Source of the DNA: Candidatus Uhrbacteria bacterium GW2011_GWF2_39_13
GTDB taxonomy: Bacteria > Patescibacteriota > Patescibacteriia > UBA9934 > GWF2-40-263
Direction of reading: 5' to 3'
NCBI GenBank assembly: GCA_000993535.1
Contig: LBWG01000003.1
Location: 1 to 51,536, forward strand
DNA: 51,536 nucleotides
Below are positions 8,444-16,431 of this stretch, piece by piece (the first letter of the stretch is position 1; the number at the start of each line of letters is the position of its first letter). Both the position numbers and the translations under genes were made by a program. The notes under the pieces were generated by a model that worked only from the letters and a program-made list of their open reading frames with translations, searched no databases and was not told the DNA's origin.

Positions 8444-8914
8444 ATGGCAGGGAGGAAACAAAAGAAAAAAGAAGGTTGGTCAATCGCGATTGTTATTGCG
8501 ATTATTTTATTTGCAAGTTTATTTTTAATCATACGATCTGCCCCAGAACAAATCATTGCTTTTTCAGAAGATCGGGTTGTTCAAGTAGAAGGAGTCACAC
8601 GGTCTTCCGGGTTTATCGAAATTCAACGGCTCAACGGTATTGAAAAATCTGTTAGGTATCTCTTAAGTCCTGTGTATGAGATAAGTCTTATAGGTCATGG
8701 GACGATTCAAAATGGGGAATTGCGTTTTTTCTTTGAGAGAAAAGAGGAAAATAGCGCAGCACAAGACATCATTCTTTATACATTTAATAATGAGACGCTT
8801 GATTGGGAACCTATTGTTTCTTTCTTTGATTTTTCTACACAGACATTTACGGTTCCTCTGGAGTTTTCTGGCAGCCTTTTGGTTGCGGTGGGATCACGCG
8901 CTAAAGGTGAATGA
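8444..8914 (+). CDS. Single-pass membrane protein of unknown function
   Basis: 156 residues with a basic N-terminus (MAGRKQKKKEGW), one transmembrane helix (SIAIVIAIILFASLFLII, about 13-30) and a beta-rich extracytoplasmic part with no motif I recognise. It has its own promoter: TAGAAT ends 5 nt before the ATG, overlapping the end of metK, and there is no Shine-Dalgarno sequence, so translation is probably leaderless. The topology is N-in with the C-terminal domain outside. Confidence 0.65.
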   Translation: MAGRKQKKKEGWSIAIVIAIILFASLFLIIRSAPEQIIAFSEDRVVQVEGVTRSSGFIEIQRLNGIEKSVRYLLSPVYEISLIGHGTIQNGELRFFFERKEENSAAQDIILYTFNNETLDWEPIVSFFDFSTQTFTVPLEFSGSLLVAVGSRAKGE

Positions 8915-8968
8915 CGTTTTGTAAGGGTATCTTTTGTTCGTTGTTTGGTGGGTAGGAAAAACATGTGC

Positions 8969-8994
8969 TATAATTTGCTCAACAATTTTATAAT
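8969..8994 (+). promoter_or_regulatory. Two tandem TATAAT boxes upstream of the lysine-rich protein gene
   Basis: Perfect TATAAT hexamers at 8969-8974 and 8989-8994, 42-62 nt upstream of ATG 9036. No well-spaced -35 is obvious for either. The gene also has a Shine-Dalgarno sequence (GAGGGAG), unlike its leaderless neighbours. Confidence 0.45.
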
Positions 8995-9035
8995 GTTCTT
9001 TTTTCTCGAGGGGAAACCTGTCGAGGGAGAAACGT

Positions 9036-9542
9036 ATGCCAACCAAAAAACAAATAGATTTTGCAGGGTCTGAGATAAAAGCCGCCAAAAAACCAGCGGC
9101 CAAAAAGAATGTCGCTGTGAAAAAGAAATCGCCAGTCAAAAAAACAGCAAGCGCGACAAAACCATCTGTAAAGAAAGTTTCTCCAAAGAAGGTTACTTCC
9201 AAAAAGACGGCTGCTAAAAAGAACTCTCCTGTATCTGCTATTGAAGTCGATCAACCGATCATGTTCTCTGTTCCATCGGTTGCTATTTTGGAGAATGAAG
9301 TTCATCACGCGAACAAAGCTGTTGAAATTCAACGAAAGATTATTTTAGTTGGAATCTGCCGTAACTGCGATCATATGCCCATGGGAGTAAATAAGCTTGT
9401 CGCTGTCTTATCTCTTGCCATTGCCGTCCTCTCAGGAATGCTTATCTATTCTTCTTCTCCGATGCCGTTTAGAATGCCCTCGATTTCTATGAGTACTCTG
9501 ACAGATTGGGTGACTCCTGCCTCGCATGTCAAAAATTTGTAG
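9036..9542 (+). CDS. Lysine/alanine-rich histone-H1-like tail fused to a membrane anchor
   Basis: 168 residues. Residues about 12-65 are a low-complexity K/A/P/S/T tract (AAKKPAAKKNVAVKKKSPVKK and similar), like the C-terminal tails of histone H1 and bacterial H1-like proteins that bind DNA nonspecifically. Residues about 66-120 are ordinary sequence containing CRNCDHMP. One transmembrane helix (LVAVLSLAIAVLSGMLIYSS) follows, with a short tail. A DNA-binding tail on a membrane anchor would suit nucleoid attachment, or DNA capture if the tail faces outward; both are inference. Positive-inside logic favours a cytoplasmic tail. The start is supported by GAGGGAG 8 nt upstream. Confidence 0.7.
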   Translation: MPTKKQIDFAGSEIKAAKKPAAKKNVAVKKKSPVKKTASATKPSVKKVSPKKVTSKKTAAKKNSPVSAIEVDQPIMFSVPSVAILENEVHHANKAVEIQRKIILVGICRNCDHMPMGVNKLVAVLSLAIAVLSGMLIYSSSPMPFRMPSISMSTLTDWVTPASHVKNL

Positions 9543-9546
9543 ATAT

Positions 9547-10149
9547 ATGAAACAGTCGTTTCTTGCTCTCTTGAGTCTCTTTCTTCTTCTAGGATCTGGA
9601 TGCGCTCCAGTTGCACAGGAGGAATCTTCAATCACTTTTACTTATCCAGATTCTGTGGAACAAACAACTCAAAATCCAACCTGGACTTTTCCAGGAACTC
9701 TTCCAGAAGCGCAAATCCAGAATAAACAAATTCGTCTTTCCACTAGCAAAGGTGAAATCGTGTTTGAACTTTTTGGGGATACCGCTCCTCAAACCGTTTC
9801 AAATTTTGTCTACTTAACTCAAGGTGGATTTTATAATGGTCTGACATTCCATCGTCGTGAAGAAGGGTTCGTGATTCAAGGAGGAGATCCAAATGGAAAT
9901 GGAACCGGCGGACCAGGATATAAATTCCCAGATGAATTGAATGATTCTTACACCTACGAACGCGGGATTGTAGCTATGGCCAACAGCGGTTCTAATACAA
10001 ATGGCTCTCAATTTTTTATCATGTTGGACGACACACCCTTACCAAAAGCCTATTCCATTTTTGGTCGGGTGGTGCAAGGAATGGATGTGGTAAACGCTAT
10101 TGCGGTAGGGGACGTGATGACACAGGTGACAGTTGAAGATAAACAATAA
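9547..10149 (+). CDS. Cyclophilin-type peptidyl-prolyl isomerase, lipoprotein
   Basis: 200 residues from ATG 9547; the track start at 9526 is too early. The lipoprotein signal MKQSFLALLSLFLLLGSGC has a lipobox ending at Cys19, so the enzyme is anchored outside the cytoplasmic membrane. The cyclophilin domain begins at IRLSTSKGEIVFELFGDTAPQTVSNF. FHRREEGFVIQGGDPNGNGTGGPGY contains the active-site FHR and QGGDP, followed by GIVAMANSGSNTNGSQFFI. It probably assists folding of exported proteins. It starts 4 nt after the previous stop and ends in a terminator. Confidence 0.93.
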   Translation: MKQSFLALLSLFLLLGSGCAPVAQEESSITFTYPDSVEQTTQNPTWTFPGTLPEAQIQNKQIRLSTSKGEIVFELFGDTAPQTVSNFVYLTQGGFYNGLTFHRREEGFVIQGGDPNGNGTGGPGYKFPDELNDSYTYERGIVAMANSGSNTNGSQFFIMLDDTPLPKAYSIFGRVVQGMDVVNAIAVGDVMTQVTVEDKQ

Positions 10150-10159
10150 AAAGAAATCT

Positions 10160-10189
10160 AAAAACGCAGGAATTGATTCCTGTGTTTTT
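10160..10189 (+). terminator. Rho-independent terminator after the cyclophilin gene
   Basis: AAAAACGCAGGAA pairs with TTCCTGTGTTTTT around a TTGA loop, 13 bp with one G-U pair, ending in a T run. Confidence 0.8.
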
Positions 10190-10198
10190 GATTTAAGA

Positions 10199-10230
10199 AA
10201 AGAAAAACCACCAAAGAGTGTTTGGTGGTT
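10199..10230 (-). terminator. Terminator for the minus-strand gene at 10235
   Basis: AACCACCAAA (10206-10215) and TTTGGTGGTT (10221-10230) form a perfect 10-bp stem. On the minus strand it is followed by TTTTCTTTTC and lies directly after the stop codon at 10235. Confidence 0.8.
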
Positions 10231-10234
10231 AGAA

Positions 10235-11104
10235 TTATCTTGAGGACACTTCCATCCTCGCGGCGATTTTGCCGGAAAATTCACGAAGCTCTTCTTGATG
10301 CTTTACGATTTCGCTTAAGCGCCCGTCCATCGCATCGACTATTTCGTCTGCTGAACGGTTGGTCTCTATAGAAGTTCCAAGAGGTCCCTCCAAAAGCAGA
10401 CGCCGGGTATACTCCATCAGATCCATGAGATATTTCTCATCTGATCGCAGGTCAGTGATCAGTTTCGTAATATCCTCCAAAGGGATCAGCTTCAATTCCA
10501 CTTGGTCAATGAGCCGATTGGTTATCTTCACTGTCTGATCCCGGGCTTCCATGTTGTGGAAGAAGGAACACAAGGTGGGGAGACGCTCATCAAGTAATTC
10601 TTTTGGTTTTTCGATTTCCTGTGCTCTTAATTTGAGTGCTTGTGTGTATCGGTAGATCCAATGAAAGAATCCAAAAGTTCTCCACATTACTGAACTGAAA
10701 TGTGAAGATGGAATCCAATTTGTTTCCACGTTAGGGTAAATTAATTTTGGAACAATTAACACCTCCCCGATGTTATCGTCAGGTATGTATTTTTTTATCT
10801 CAAAATATCCATTTGCTACAATCTGAAGACACCAGAACGACCCTACAAGAATCCATGTCCATACAGGCAGACCAAGAAAAAAAATGAAAATCGGACCGAT
10901 CGCATTGACGAATAAGTAGAGAAATACAAGTCCTGCGAGGTCATTTACTTTGAAGTCTTCCCACTCTTTAACGCGTCTCTCTCGTTCTTTTTCTCTCTCT
11001 TGAGATGATTCAATGGTTTTCTTCGCCTGGATGAGATTCTGCGGTAGACGATCTTCAAGTTTTCTGAATTTTTCTGGAAGACTCAAGAGATGCCTCCATT
11101 TCAT
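10235..11104 (-). CDS. Membrane protein with N-terminal coiled coil, unknown function
   Basis: 289 residues from ATG 11104. The ORF track starts at 11176, but that extension contains the promoter 11136-11164. An N-terminal charged helix (KKTIESSQEREKERERRVKEWEDF) probably forms a coiled coil. Two hydrophobic segments follow (AGLVFLYLFVNAIGPIFIFFLGL and WTWILVGSFWCLQIVANGYF), resembling a hairpin of two TM helices, then a soluble C-terminal domain with predicted helices. No family is recognised. It has its own promoter and terminator and is separated from the next minus-strand gene by another terminator, so it forms a monocistronic accessory unit. Confidence 0.7.
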   Translation of the reverse strand: MKWRHLLSLPEKFRKLEDRLPQNLIQAKKTIESSQEREKERERRVKEWEDFKVNDLAGLVFLYLFVNAIGPIFIFFLGLPVWTWILVGSFWCLQIVANGYFEIKKYIPDDNIGEVLIVPKLIYPNVETNWIPSSHFSSVMWRTFGFFHWIYRYTQALKLRAQEIEKPKELLDERLPTLCSFFHNMEARDQTVKITNRLIDQVELKLIPLEDITKLITDLRSDEKYLMDLMEYTRRLLLEGPLGTSIETNRSADEIVDAMDGRLSEIVKHQEELREFSGKIAARMEVSSR

Positions 11105-11135
11105 TGGGGATGGTTGATGTAAAGAACGACCTTTA

Positions 11136-11164
11136 AAACTAGAATTAAATGTCGAAAATGTCAA
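11136..11164 (-). promoter_or_regulatory. Promoter TTGACA-N17-TAGTTT
   Basis: Minus strand: TTGACA (complement of 11159-11164), exactly 17 nt, then TAGTTT (complement of 11136-11141). The start site would fall about 25 nt before ATG 11104, which supports the shorter start of that gene. Confidence 0.65.
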
Positions 11165-11173
11165 TAGTTCTAA

Positions 11174-11210
11174 CAAAAAATCCGCCTTTCTCTTGAGAGA
11201 TTTGGGCGGA
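11174..11210 (-). terminator. Terminator of the minus-strand zinc-ribbon protein gene
   Basis: TCCGCC (11181-11186) pairs with GGCGGA (11205-11210), with inner CTCT/AGAG pairing. On the minus strand the stem is followed by TTTTTTG. Confidence 0.7.
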
Positions 11211-11231
11211 ATAGATCCTCCGACGTTCAGG

Positions 11232-11753
11232 TCACCTGTGATTGGTGCCTGTTTTTTTAAGAGCCGATGTTGTTGTTGCCACTGGTGGCGGCGTTGTCAC
11301 CAGTTTAAGTTTTTGTTCCCCCTTAATTTTTATGAGTATGTCCCGACATACACAATGACTATCAGGACAACGCTCCTCAGAACGAAGGATGTACCTTTCG
11401 CATTCCAAGCACTTCCACCCATCCCTAGAAGAGACTTTTTTTCGCTGACTCCACTCCATCCACCAAGCAGTAAGTATAAGGGTTTCTTCTATCTCTTTAG
11501 ATAGTTCCTTAAGTACATTTTCTTGAGGGATGAAACGATACCGAGAGGTTTGTTTGGGGGTCAGCTCAAACAGCTGGATCTCTCCTTCAAATAGACGCGA
11601 GACAAACGGGTGTAACCGTGTCCAAAGCGGATTCGGAAGTTCTCTTGGCGTGAGAACGTGCCCTATTCCACCATAGACGTGCGTGAATTCGATCCCGTCT
11701 TGGTCCATTTTGATTAGGAGAGGGAAAAGGGTGATACCGGTTCCAGTATTCAT
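11232..11753 (-). CDS. Hypothetical protein with a C-terminal Cys4 (zinc-ribbon-like) motif
   Basis: 173 residues from ATG 11753, which has AGGAGA just upstream. The longer ORF in the track runs back across the promoter and into the divergent nuclease gene and is rejected. The N-terminus MNTGTGITLFPLLI is not a clear signal. A helix-rich middle follows, then WKCLECERYILRSEERCPDSHC, where CxxC and CxxxxC could bind zinc. No family is recognised. It is divergent from the 11802 nuclease gene with overlapping upstream regions and ends in its own terminator. Confidence 0.65.
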   Translation of the reverse strand: MNTGTGITLFPLLIKMDQDGIEFTHVYGGIGHVLTPRELPNPLWTRLHPFVSRLFEGEIQLFELTPKQTSRYRFIPQENVLKELSKEIEETLILTAWWMEWSQRKKVSSRDGWKCLECERYILRSEERCPDSHCVCRDILIKIKGEQKLKLVTTPPPVATTTSALKKTGTNHR

Positions 11754-11789
11754 ATGTCTCCTGTTGCAGTGATGAGCCCAAGAACCTGC

Positions 11790-11795
11790 TATAAT
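11790..11795 (+). promoter_or_regulatory. TATAAT -10 box 6 nt before ATG (leaderless)
   Basis: A perfect TATAAT followed by ACTAAC and ATG 11802, with no Shine-Dalgarno sequence. The expected start site coincides with the A of the ATG. This is the clearest leaderless example in the window. Confidence 0.65.
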
Positions 11796-11801
11796 ACTAA
11801 C

Positions 11802-13202
11802 ATGCAAGGAACAATAAGTGAAAAAACATTCTATCAGTATCTGAAATGCCCAAATTGGGTTTATTTTGACGCATACGCACAAGCTGCCCGTCCGCATGAC
11901 GTGCTCATGGTCAAACTTCAAGATGATGGACTGATTGAAGAAAAAGAACGCGATCTTCTCACAGATCGTCAAGATTTGGTTGAGGTGACGGCGGAGGATC
12001 CTGATGAAGCGTTTGCTCAAACCCTGACGTTTATGCGGCAAGCGCGTCAAACCATTTATCATGGCGTGCTCGTTGATAAGCATTGGGTGGGACATCCTGA
12101 CATTTTAGAGAAAGTGGAAGGACGCTCTCACTTGGGCAATTATTATTATGTTGCAGCGGATATTAAACGGTCTCGAGAGGTTCGAGATGACTATAAGTTT
12201 CAGGGCTGTTTTTACGCTGAATTATTAGAACGCATTCAAGGCGTTAAACCGGTTCAGGGATATATTGTAACTCCTGAGAATCAGAGTCTCTCTTATTTAA
12301 TTGAAGAGTTTGAAGCCAAGTATGAATTAACTCTTACAGAAATCGAGAAGATTATTGCCGGCAAACGTCCAGCGCACTTTGTAACTTCAGGATGTAAGCA
12401 GTCGCCTTGGTATAAAGAATGCCGACACGAATCAGAACGCTGTGAAGATCTTTCTTTGTTGAATCGTGTCTGGCGCGAAGAGGTGTCTAAATTGGAAGAG
12501 GTAGGCATTCAAACGATTGGAGAGCTTGCACTCAAATCAATTCCAGAATTGGAAAAAATTGCCCCAGAGGTTAATTCCTCTCGTCTTGAAATGATGCGTG
12601 ACCAGGCTATAGCCATTAAAGAAAATCGTTACATTATTCGTGGAAATGTAGACTTGCCAGAGTCCAATATCGAACTGTATTTTGATATTGAAAGCGATCC
12701 ATTACGTGATTTTGACTATTTATTTGGTATATTGGAAGTAACTCCACAAGGGGAACAGTACCATTCTTTTTTTGCACAAACTCCTGAACAAGAAGGGCAG
12801 ATGTGGGCAGAGTTTGTTCATTTTATTGAACGTCATATTGACGCGCCTATTTACCATTACGGCTGGTTTGAAGAGGAGGTCGTTCATCGATTTGCGGCTA
12901 AGTATGGCATTGGAGAGATTGCTCGCGAGGCTCTGGAGACAAACATGATTGATCTTCTTTCTGTGATTCGTCCATCGGTTATTTTTCCTCTTTCTTTTTA
13001 TTCATTAAAGGATATTGCTGGATTTATTGGATTTGAATGGCGTAGTCATGATGCCTCTGGGGCTAATTCTGTTCTCTGGTTCGAAGAATGGCTTGAGAAA
13101 AAAAGTCCAAAACTTATTCAAAAGATTTTGGAATATAACGAAGATGATGTGCGTGCCACGTATCGGCTACAGCGTTGGGTGCGTGAACATGTGATCTTAT
13201 GA
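11802..13202 (+). CDS. RecB-family nuclease fused to an RNase H-like exonuclease domain (TM0106 type)
   Basis: 466 residues from ATG 11802, fixed by the promoter at 11790. The N-terminal half is a Cas4/RecB-like PD-(D/E)xK nuclease module with HPDILEKVEG ... YVAADIKRSREVRDDYKFQ. Cysteines follow (SGCKQSPWYKECRHESERC), possibly an iron-sulfur cluster site. A helix-hairpin-helix-like stretch (LEEVGIQTIGELALKS) comes next. The C-terminal half is a DEDD/RNase H-like domain starting at ELYFDIESDPLRDFDYLFG and ending in YNEDDVRATYRLQRWV. This matches the TM0106 family of putative nucleases, probably acting in DNA repair or turnover. Its stop overlaps the next start by 4 nt (ATGA). Confidence 0.88.
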   Translation: MQGTISEKTFYQYLKCPNWVYFDAYAQAARPHDVLMVKLQDDGLIEEKERDLLTDRQDLVEVTAEDPDEAFAQTLTFMRQARQTIYHGVLVDKHWVGHPDILEKVEGRSHLGNYYYVAADIKRSREVRDDYKFQGCFYAELLERIQGVKPVQGYIVTPENQSLSYLIEEFEAKYELTLTEIEKIIAGKRPAHFVTSGCKQSPWYKECRHESERCEDLSLLNRVWREEVSKLEEVGIQTIGELALKSIPELEKIAPEVNSSRLEMMRDQAIAIKENRYIIRGNVDLPESNIELYFDIESDPLRDFDYLFGILEVTPQGEQYHSFFAQTPEQEGQMWAEFVHFIERHIDAPIYHYGWFEEEVVHRFAAKYGIGEIAREALETNMIDLLSVIRPSVIFPLSFYSLKDIAGFIGFEWRSHDASGANSVLWFEEWLEKKSPKLIQKILEYNEDDVRATYRLQRWVREHVIL

Positions 13203-13543
13203 AACATGCGTTTCTTTTATTCGTTTTTCTCCTTCTTTTTGTTTTAGGAGTTTTCTTTTTGTGGAGAGGATCTTTTTCAGAAACTATTGATCAAGGTGTT
13301 GTGTCCACACAAGAGCCAGTCAGGATACCGCCTGCAGACGAATTAACTCCCGCAGAACTCTCGCAATCTTCTTGTGAAAATTCTGGAGGTCGTTGGAATG
13401 AATGCGGTTCGGCCTGCCGTACGCAGCCAGAGGCTCCTTGTATTGAGCTGTGTGTTCCTTATTGTGAATGTCAGACTTCTCAAGAATGTCCTAGTGGATT
13501 TTCTTGTGGGGATGTTATTCAAGAAGTAGGTATTTGTTTATGA
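13199..13543 (+). CDS. Small secreted or anchored cysteine-rich protein
   Basis: 114 residues with an N-terminal hydrophobic segment (AFLLFVFLLLFVLGVFFLW) and a Thr/Pro/Glu linker. A Cys-rich domain with 11 cysteines follows (SSCENSGGRWNECGSACRT, CIELCVPYCECQTSQECPSGFSC). The spacing resembles trypsin-inhibitor-like (TIL) or EGF-like disulfide modules and implies folding outside the cell. It starts in a 4-nt ATGA overlap with the nuclease gene and ends in another ATGA overlap with the C39-like peptidase gene, so the three are translationally coupled. A protease inhibitor paired with the adjacent peptidase is an attractive but untested idea. Confidence 0.75.
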   Translation: MKHAFLLFVFLLLFVLGVFFLWRGSFSETIDQGVVSTQEPVRIPPADELTPAELSQSSCENSGGRWNECGSACRTQPEAPCIELCVPYCECQTSQECPSGFSCGDVIQEVGICL

Positions 13544-14463
13544 CAACATTTCGAAAAGGTTCCATTATCTTTATTCTGATGATTGTTTTTGCTGCAGGGG
13601 TCTATACTCAACGCACACAGATTTTGGATTGGTATAGAACGTTCAGCAAGCCTGATCTTCCCGTTTCTTTGGAGTATCAACAAATGCTGATACAAGATCA
13701 AAAAGAAAAAGATGCTGCACAAGATTTGATTCCTAAACAAGAGGAAGAAATAAAAACAGATGAAGAAGAACCATCATTTGAGGAAACCGTGATTGTTGAG
13801 GAACCAACGTCTACACAGTCTCAAGAACCAGCTGAAGAACCTGTCATCCAACCAAAAGAGGAAACAATACCAGAACCGGCAACGGTTCCTTCTTCGCTTA
13901 ACTTGGCCGTGCCGTTTACCTCACAAGCTCCAGATGGAAATTGGGATGAGCCTTATCAGGAAGCCTGTGAGGAAGCGAGTTTGTATATGACTCAGCAATA
14001 TTATGCAGGACAGCCGGAAGGGAAGATCGATGCAGATCGTGCAAGTGAGGAGCTATTAAATATTGTTGCGTTTGAGCGTGAATTGTTTGGATATTATGAA
14101 GATACAACCGCTGAGCAAACAGGATTATTAGCGGAAACGATGTTTGGACTCACTGCACGACTCATTCAAAATCCTACGATCGACGATGTAAAAAATGAGC
14201 TTGTGTTAGGACATCCTGTCATTGTTCCCGCTGCAGGTCGATTATTGGGGAATCCTTATTTTACGGCTCCTGGACCCATCTATCATATGTTGGTTATTCG
14301 TGGCTATACAGAAAATGATCAATTTATTGTAAACGATCCTGGAACTTCCCATGGAGAGGCGTTCCTTTACGATTTTGATAAACTTTTTTACGCTCTGCAC
14401 GACTGGAACAATGGGGAGGAAATTACGCAAGGAGCAAAGACGGTATTGATCCTTTCTCCTTAA
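13540..14463 (+). CDS. Membrane-anchored C39-like cysteine peptidase
   Basis: 307 residues from ATG 13540, in ATGA overlap with the preceding gene; the tracked start at 13504 is too early. One TM helix (GSIIFILMIVFAAGVYTQ) is followed by a long acidic Glu/Pro/Thr linker and then a papain-like C39_2 domain. LAVPFTSQAPDGNWDEPYQEACEEASLYM holds the catalytic Cys in EACEEAS, YHMLVIRGY the His, and VNDPG the Asp. The domain sits outside the cytoplasmic membrane on its stalk. Likely roles are peptide or cell-wall processing, or peptide export without an ABC partner. Confidence 0.88.
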   Translation: MTTFRKGSIIFILMIVFAAGVYTQRTQILDWYRTFSKPDLPVSLEYQQMLIQDQKEKDAAQDLIPKQEEEIKTDEEEPSFEETVIVEEPTSTQSQEPAEEPVIQPKEETIPEPATVPSSLNLAVPFTSQAPDGNWDEPYQEACEEASLYMTQQYYAGQPEGKIDADRASEELLNIVAFERELFGYYEDTTAEQTGLLAETMFGLTARLIQNPTIDDVKNELVLGHPVIVPAAGRLLGNPYFTAPGPIYHMLVIRGYTENDQFIVNDPGTSHGEAFLYDFDKLFYALHDWNNGEEITQGAKTVLILSP

Positions 14464-14491
14464 TCCAGTTTTTTTAAATGGCTATAAGCGT

Positions 14492-14977
14492 ATGTTGATC
14501 AATTATGTTCTTGGAGGATCACTAGGGGGACTTGTTGCTTTTATGTTTGCCATACCAGCGATTCTTTTGGAAATCACTGAGTCTGGTAAGGTAAAAAATG
14601 TTCCTCTTCTTGTTGATGTGAAAACAATTTTTGGACTCAAGATTCGTCATAAGCAGGAAGTTTTTTTTATTGGACTGCTTCTTCATTTGATTTTTGGTTT
14701 TCTTTTTGGGTTTGTCTATGTCTTATTCGTTGAGCAAGGATGGCTTTTTATCACGCATGCCCCTTATACAATTTTTTCGTTGATTGTTTTTGCTTTTTTA
14801 AGTTGGGTCGTTGTAGGAGTGATCATTTATCCTCTGTTAGGTTTAGGGATGTTTGGATTAAAAGAAGGTCCTCGTGTCTGGCTTGAAACACTTACTTCTC
14901 ATTTCATTTTAGCTTTTTTTTTATGGCTTTTGGTGCAGTATTTTCAACCATTCTTTTTTAATCCTCCATTATATTAA
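14492..14977 (+). CDS. Four-helix integral membrane protein, unknown
   Basis: 161 residues and strongly hydrophobic, with about four TM segments: NYVLGGSLGGLVAFMFAIPAILL, VFFIGLLLHLIFGFLFGFVYVLF, FSLIVFAFLSWVVVGVIIYPLLG and HFILAFFLWLLVQYF. A conserved-looking loop (GLGMFGLKEGPRVWLETL) lies before the last helix. It is reminiscent of small DUF-type membrane proteins, but I cannot assign a family. TATAAG lies 4 nt before the ATG. xseA begins 2 nt after its stop, so it probably shares the transcript with xseA-xseB. Confidence 0.7.
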   Translation: MLINYVLGGSLGGLVAFMFAIPAILLEITESGKVKNVPLLVDVKTIFGLKIRHKQEVFFIGLLLHLIFGFLFGFVYVLFVEQGWLFITHAPYTIFSLIVFAFLSWVVVGVIIYPLLGLGMFGLKEGPRVWLETLTSHFILAFFLWLLVQYFQPFFFNPPLY

Positions 14978-14979
14978 AC

Positions 14980-16188
14980 ATGTCAACGCAGGTCATTTCC
15001 GTTGGTGAGTATTTAGAGCTCGTCAATCAAACACTCAAATATATTCCCTCCGCGACCCTTCAGGTAGAAGGGGAAGTTTCCGATTATCGGGTGGCTCAGG
15101 GTAAATGGGTGAGTTTTGATTTGAAAGATGAAACCACTGAGGCTGTCTTGAAGTGTTTTATGACCACTTGGCAGTTGAAGACACCTTTAGAGGATGGAAT
15201 GCGCGTACAGGTTAAAGGGTATCCGAAAGTGTATGAGCGTTTTGGAACGTTTAAAATGAATGTTCAAGACGTTGAACTTGTGGGTGAAGGAGCATTACGT
15301 CGTGCTTACGAACTTTTAAAAAAGAAACTTGAAACCGAAGGATTATTTGATATTTCTCGAAAACGATCCTTAACAAGATTTCCCCAGCGAATTGGTCTTA
15401 TTACTTCTCGCGATGCTGCCGCTTATGGAGATTTTATTCGTATTCTCAATAATCGTTGGGGAGGTGTTCATCTTCTCTTTGCTCATGTTCATGTGCAAGG
15501 CAAGGAGGCTGTTGGGGAAATAGTAGAAGCTTTTTCTTTTTTTAATAAACTCTCTTCAGAACAGCGGCCTGATGTGCTTGTCTTGACCCGAGGCGGAGGA
15601 GGTCTTGAAGATCTTCATGCGTTTAATGATGAAGACGTGGCACGTGCGATCTATGCTTCTGTTATTCCTGTGGTGTGTGCCGTTGGTCATGAGCGTGACG
15701 AATCGTTGGCAGATTTTGTGGCCGATGTTCGTGCCTCTACTCCTTCTAACGCGGCTGAGCGCGTGGTTCCTTCTCGTCAGGATGTTCTCTATGAGATTGA
15801 GACATTGACCCGACACATGGAATCTCGTCTTTCTGATGTGATTCAAGACTATAGTTATGTGATTGAACGAGCTACTCAGTTGATTGGTTTTATTCTGGAA
15901 CAACAAAAGCAGCGTCTTTTGCGTGCAACAGAGGGTATTCTTTTCGCAACTCAACAATGGTTTATGCGTATGAAAACCAAACGTGAAGCATACGAAAGGA
16001 TATTGCGACAAGTGGATCCAAAAAGAGTACTTTCCAGAGGATATAGTCTTGTTTTTTCCCATGGCACGGTTGTAAAAGAAGCAACACAACTTGAAGTTGG
16101 CGGTGAAATTACGGTACAATTTGCTTCAAGCCTAGCAGAAGCCCGAGTGTTAAGGATAAATGGAAAAGGACAGCAAAAACTGGTCTAG
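14980..16188 (+). CDS. xseA: Exodeoxyribonuclease VII large subunit
   Basis: 402 residues, slightly shorter than the typical 440-460. The N-terminal OB-fold is ISVGEYLELVNQTLKYIPSATLQVEGEVSDY. The catalytic core contains RIGLITSRDAAAYGDFIRIL, LTRGGGGLEDLHAFNDEDVARAI and VGHERDESLADFVADVRASTPSNAAE, followed by a C-terminal coiled coil. It degrades single-stranded DNA bidirectionally together with XseB. The small-subunit gene follows after 20 nt, confirming the assignment. Confidence 0.95.
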   Translation: MSTQVISVGEYLELVNQTLKYIPSATLQVEGEVSDYRVAQGKWVSFDLKDETTEAVLKCFMTTWQLKTPLEDGMRVQVKGYPKVYERFGTFKMNVQDVELVGEGALRRAYELLKKKLETEGLFDISRKRSLTRFPQRIGLITSRDAAAYGDFIRILNNRWGGVHLLFAHVHVQGKEAVGEIVEAFSFFNKLSSEQRPDVLVLTRGGGGLEDLHAFNDEDVARAIYASVIPVVCAVGHERDESLADFVADVRASTPSNAAERVVPSRQDVLYEIETLTRHMESRLSDVIQDYSYVIERATQLIGFILEQQKQRLLRATEGILFATQQWFMRMKTKREAYERILRQVDPKRVLSRGYSLVFSHGTVVKEATQLEVGGEITVQFASSLAEARVLRINGKGQQKLV

Positions 16189-16208
16189 ATCCTATAAATG
16201 AAAAACGT

Positions 16209-16418
16209 ATGAGCGTAAAGAAAAAGCCTATTCATTTCACCACAGCGTTTGAAGAACTGGAACAAATTACGAAGTGGTTTGATTCAGAACAACAGCTTGA
16301 TTTGGATATGGGGTTAAAAAAGTTTGAACAAGGACTTGAATTGGCAGATGCATTGAAGAAAAAACTTGTAGAAGTTGAAAATAAAGTCGAAGAAATTAAA
16401 ACAAAATTTGTAACCTAA
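16209..16418 (+). CDS. xseB: Exodeoxyribonuclease VII small subunit
   Basis: 69 residues with the typical helical-hairpin pattern: TTAFEELEQITKWFDSEQQLDLDMGLKKFEQGLELADALKKKLVEVENKV. It forms the helical collar on the XseA coiled coil. It lies directly after xseA. Confidence 0.92.
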   Translation: MSVKKKPIHFTTAFEELEQITKWFDSEQQLDLDMGLKKFEQGLELADALKKKLVEVENKVEEIKTKFVT

Positions 16419-16431
16419 TTTAATATCATCT

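Noticed and set aside
11193-11504. Plus-strand 103-codon ORF opposite the zinc-ribbon protein gene
   Set aside because: Starts within a terminator stem and overlaps a better-supported minus-strand gene with SD, promoter and terminator.
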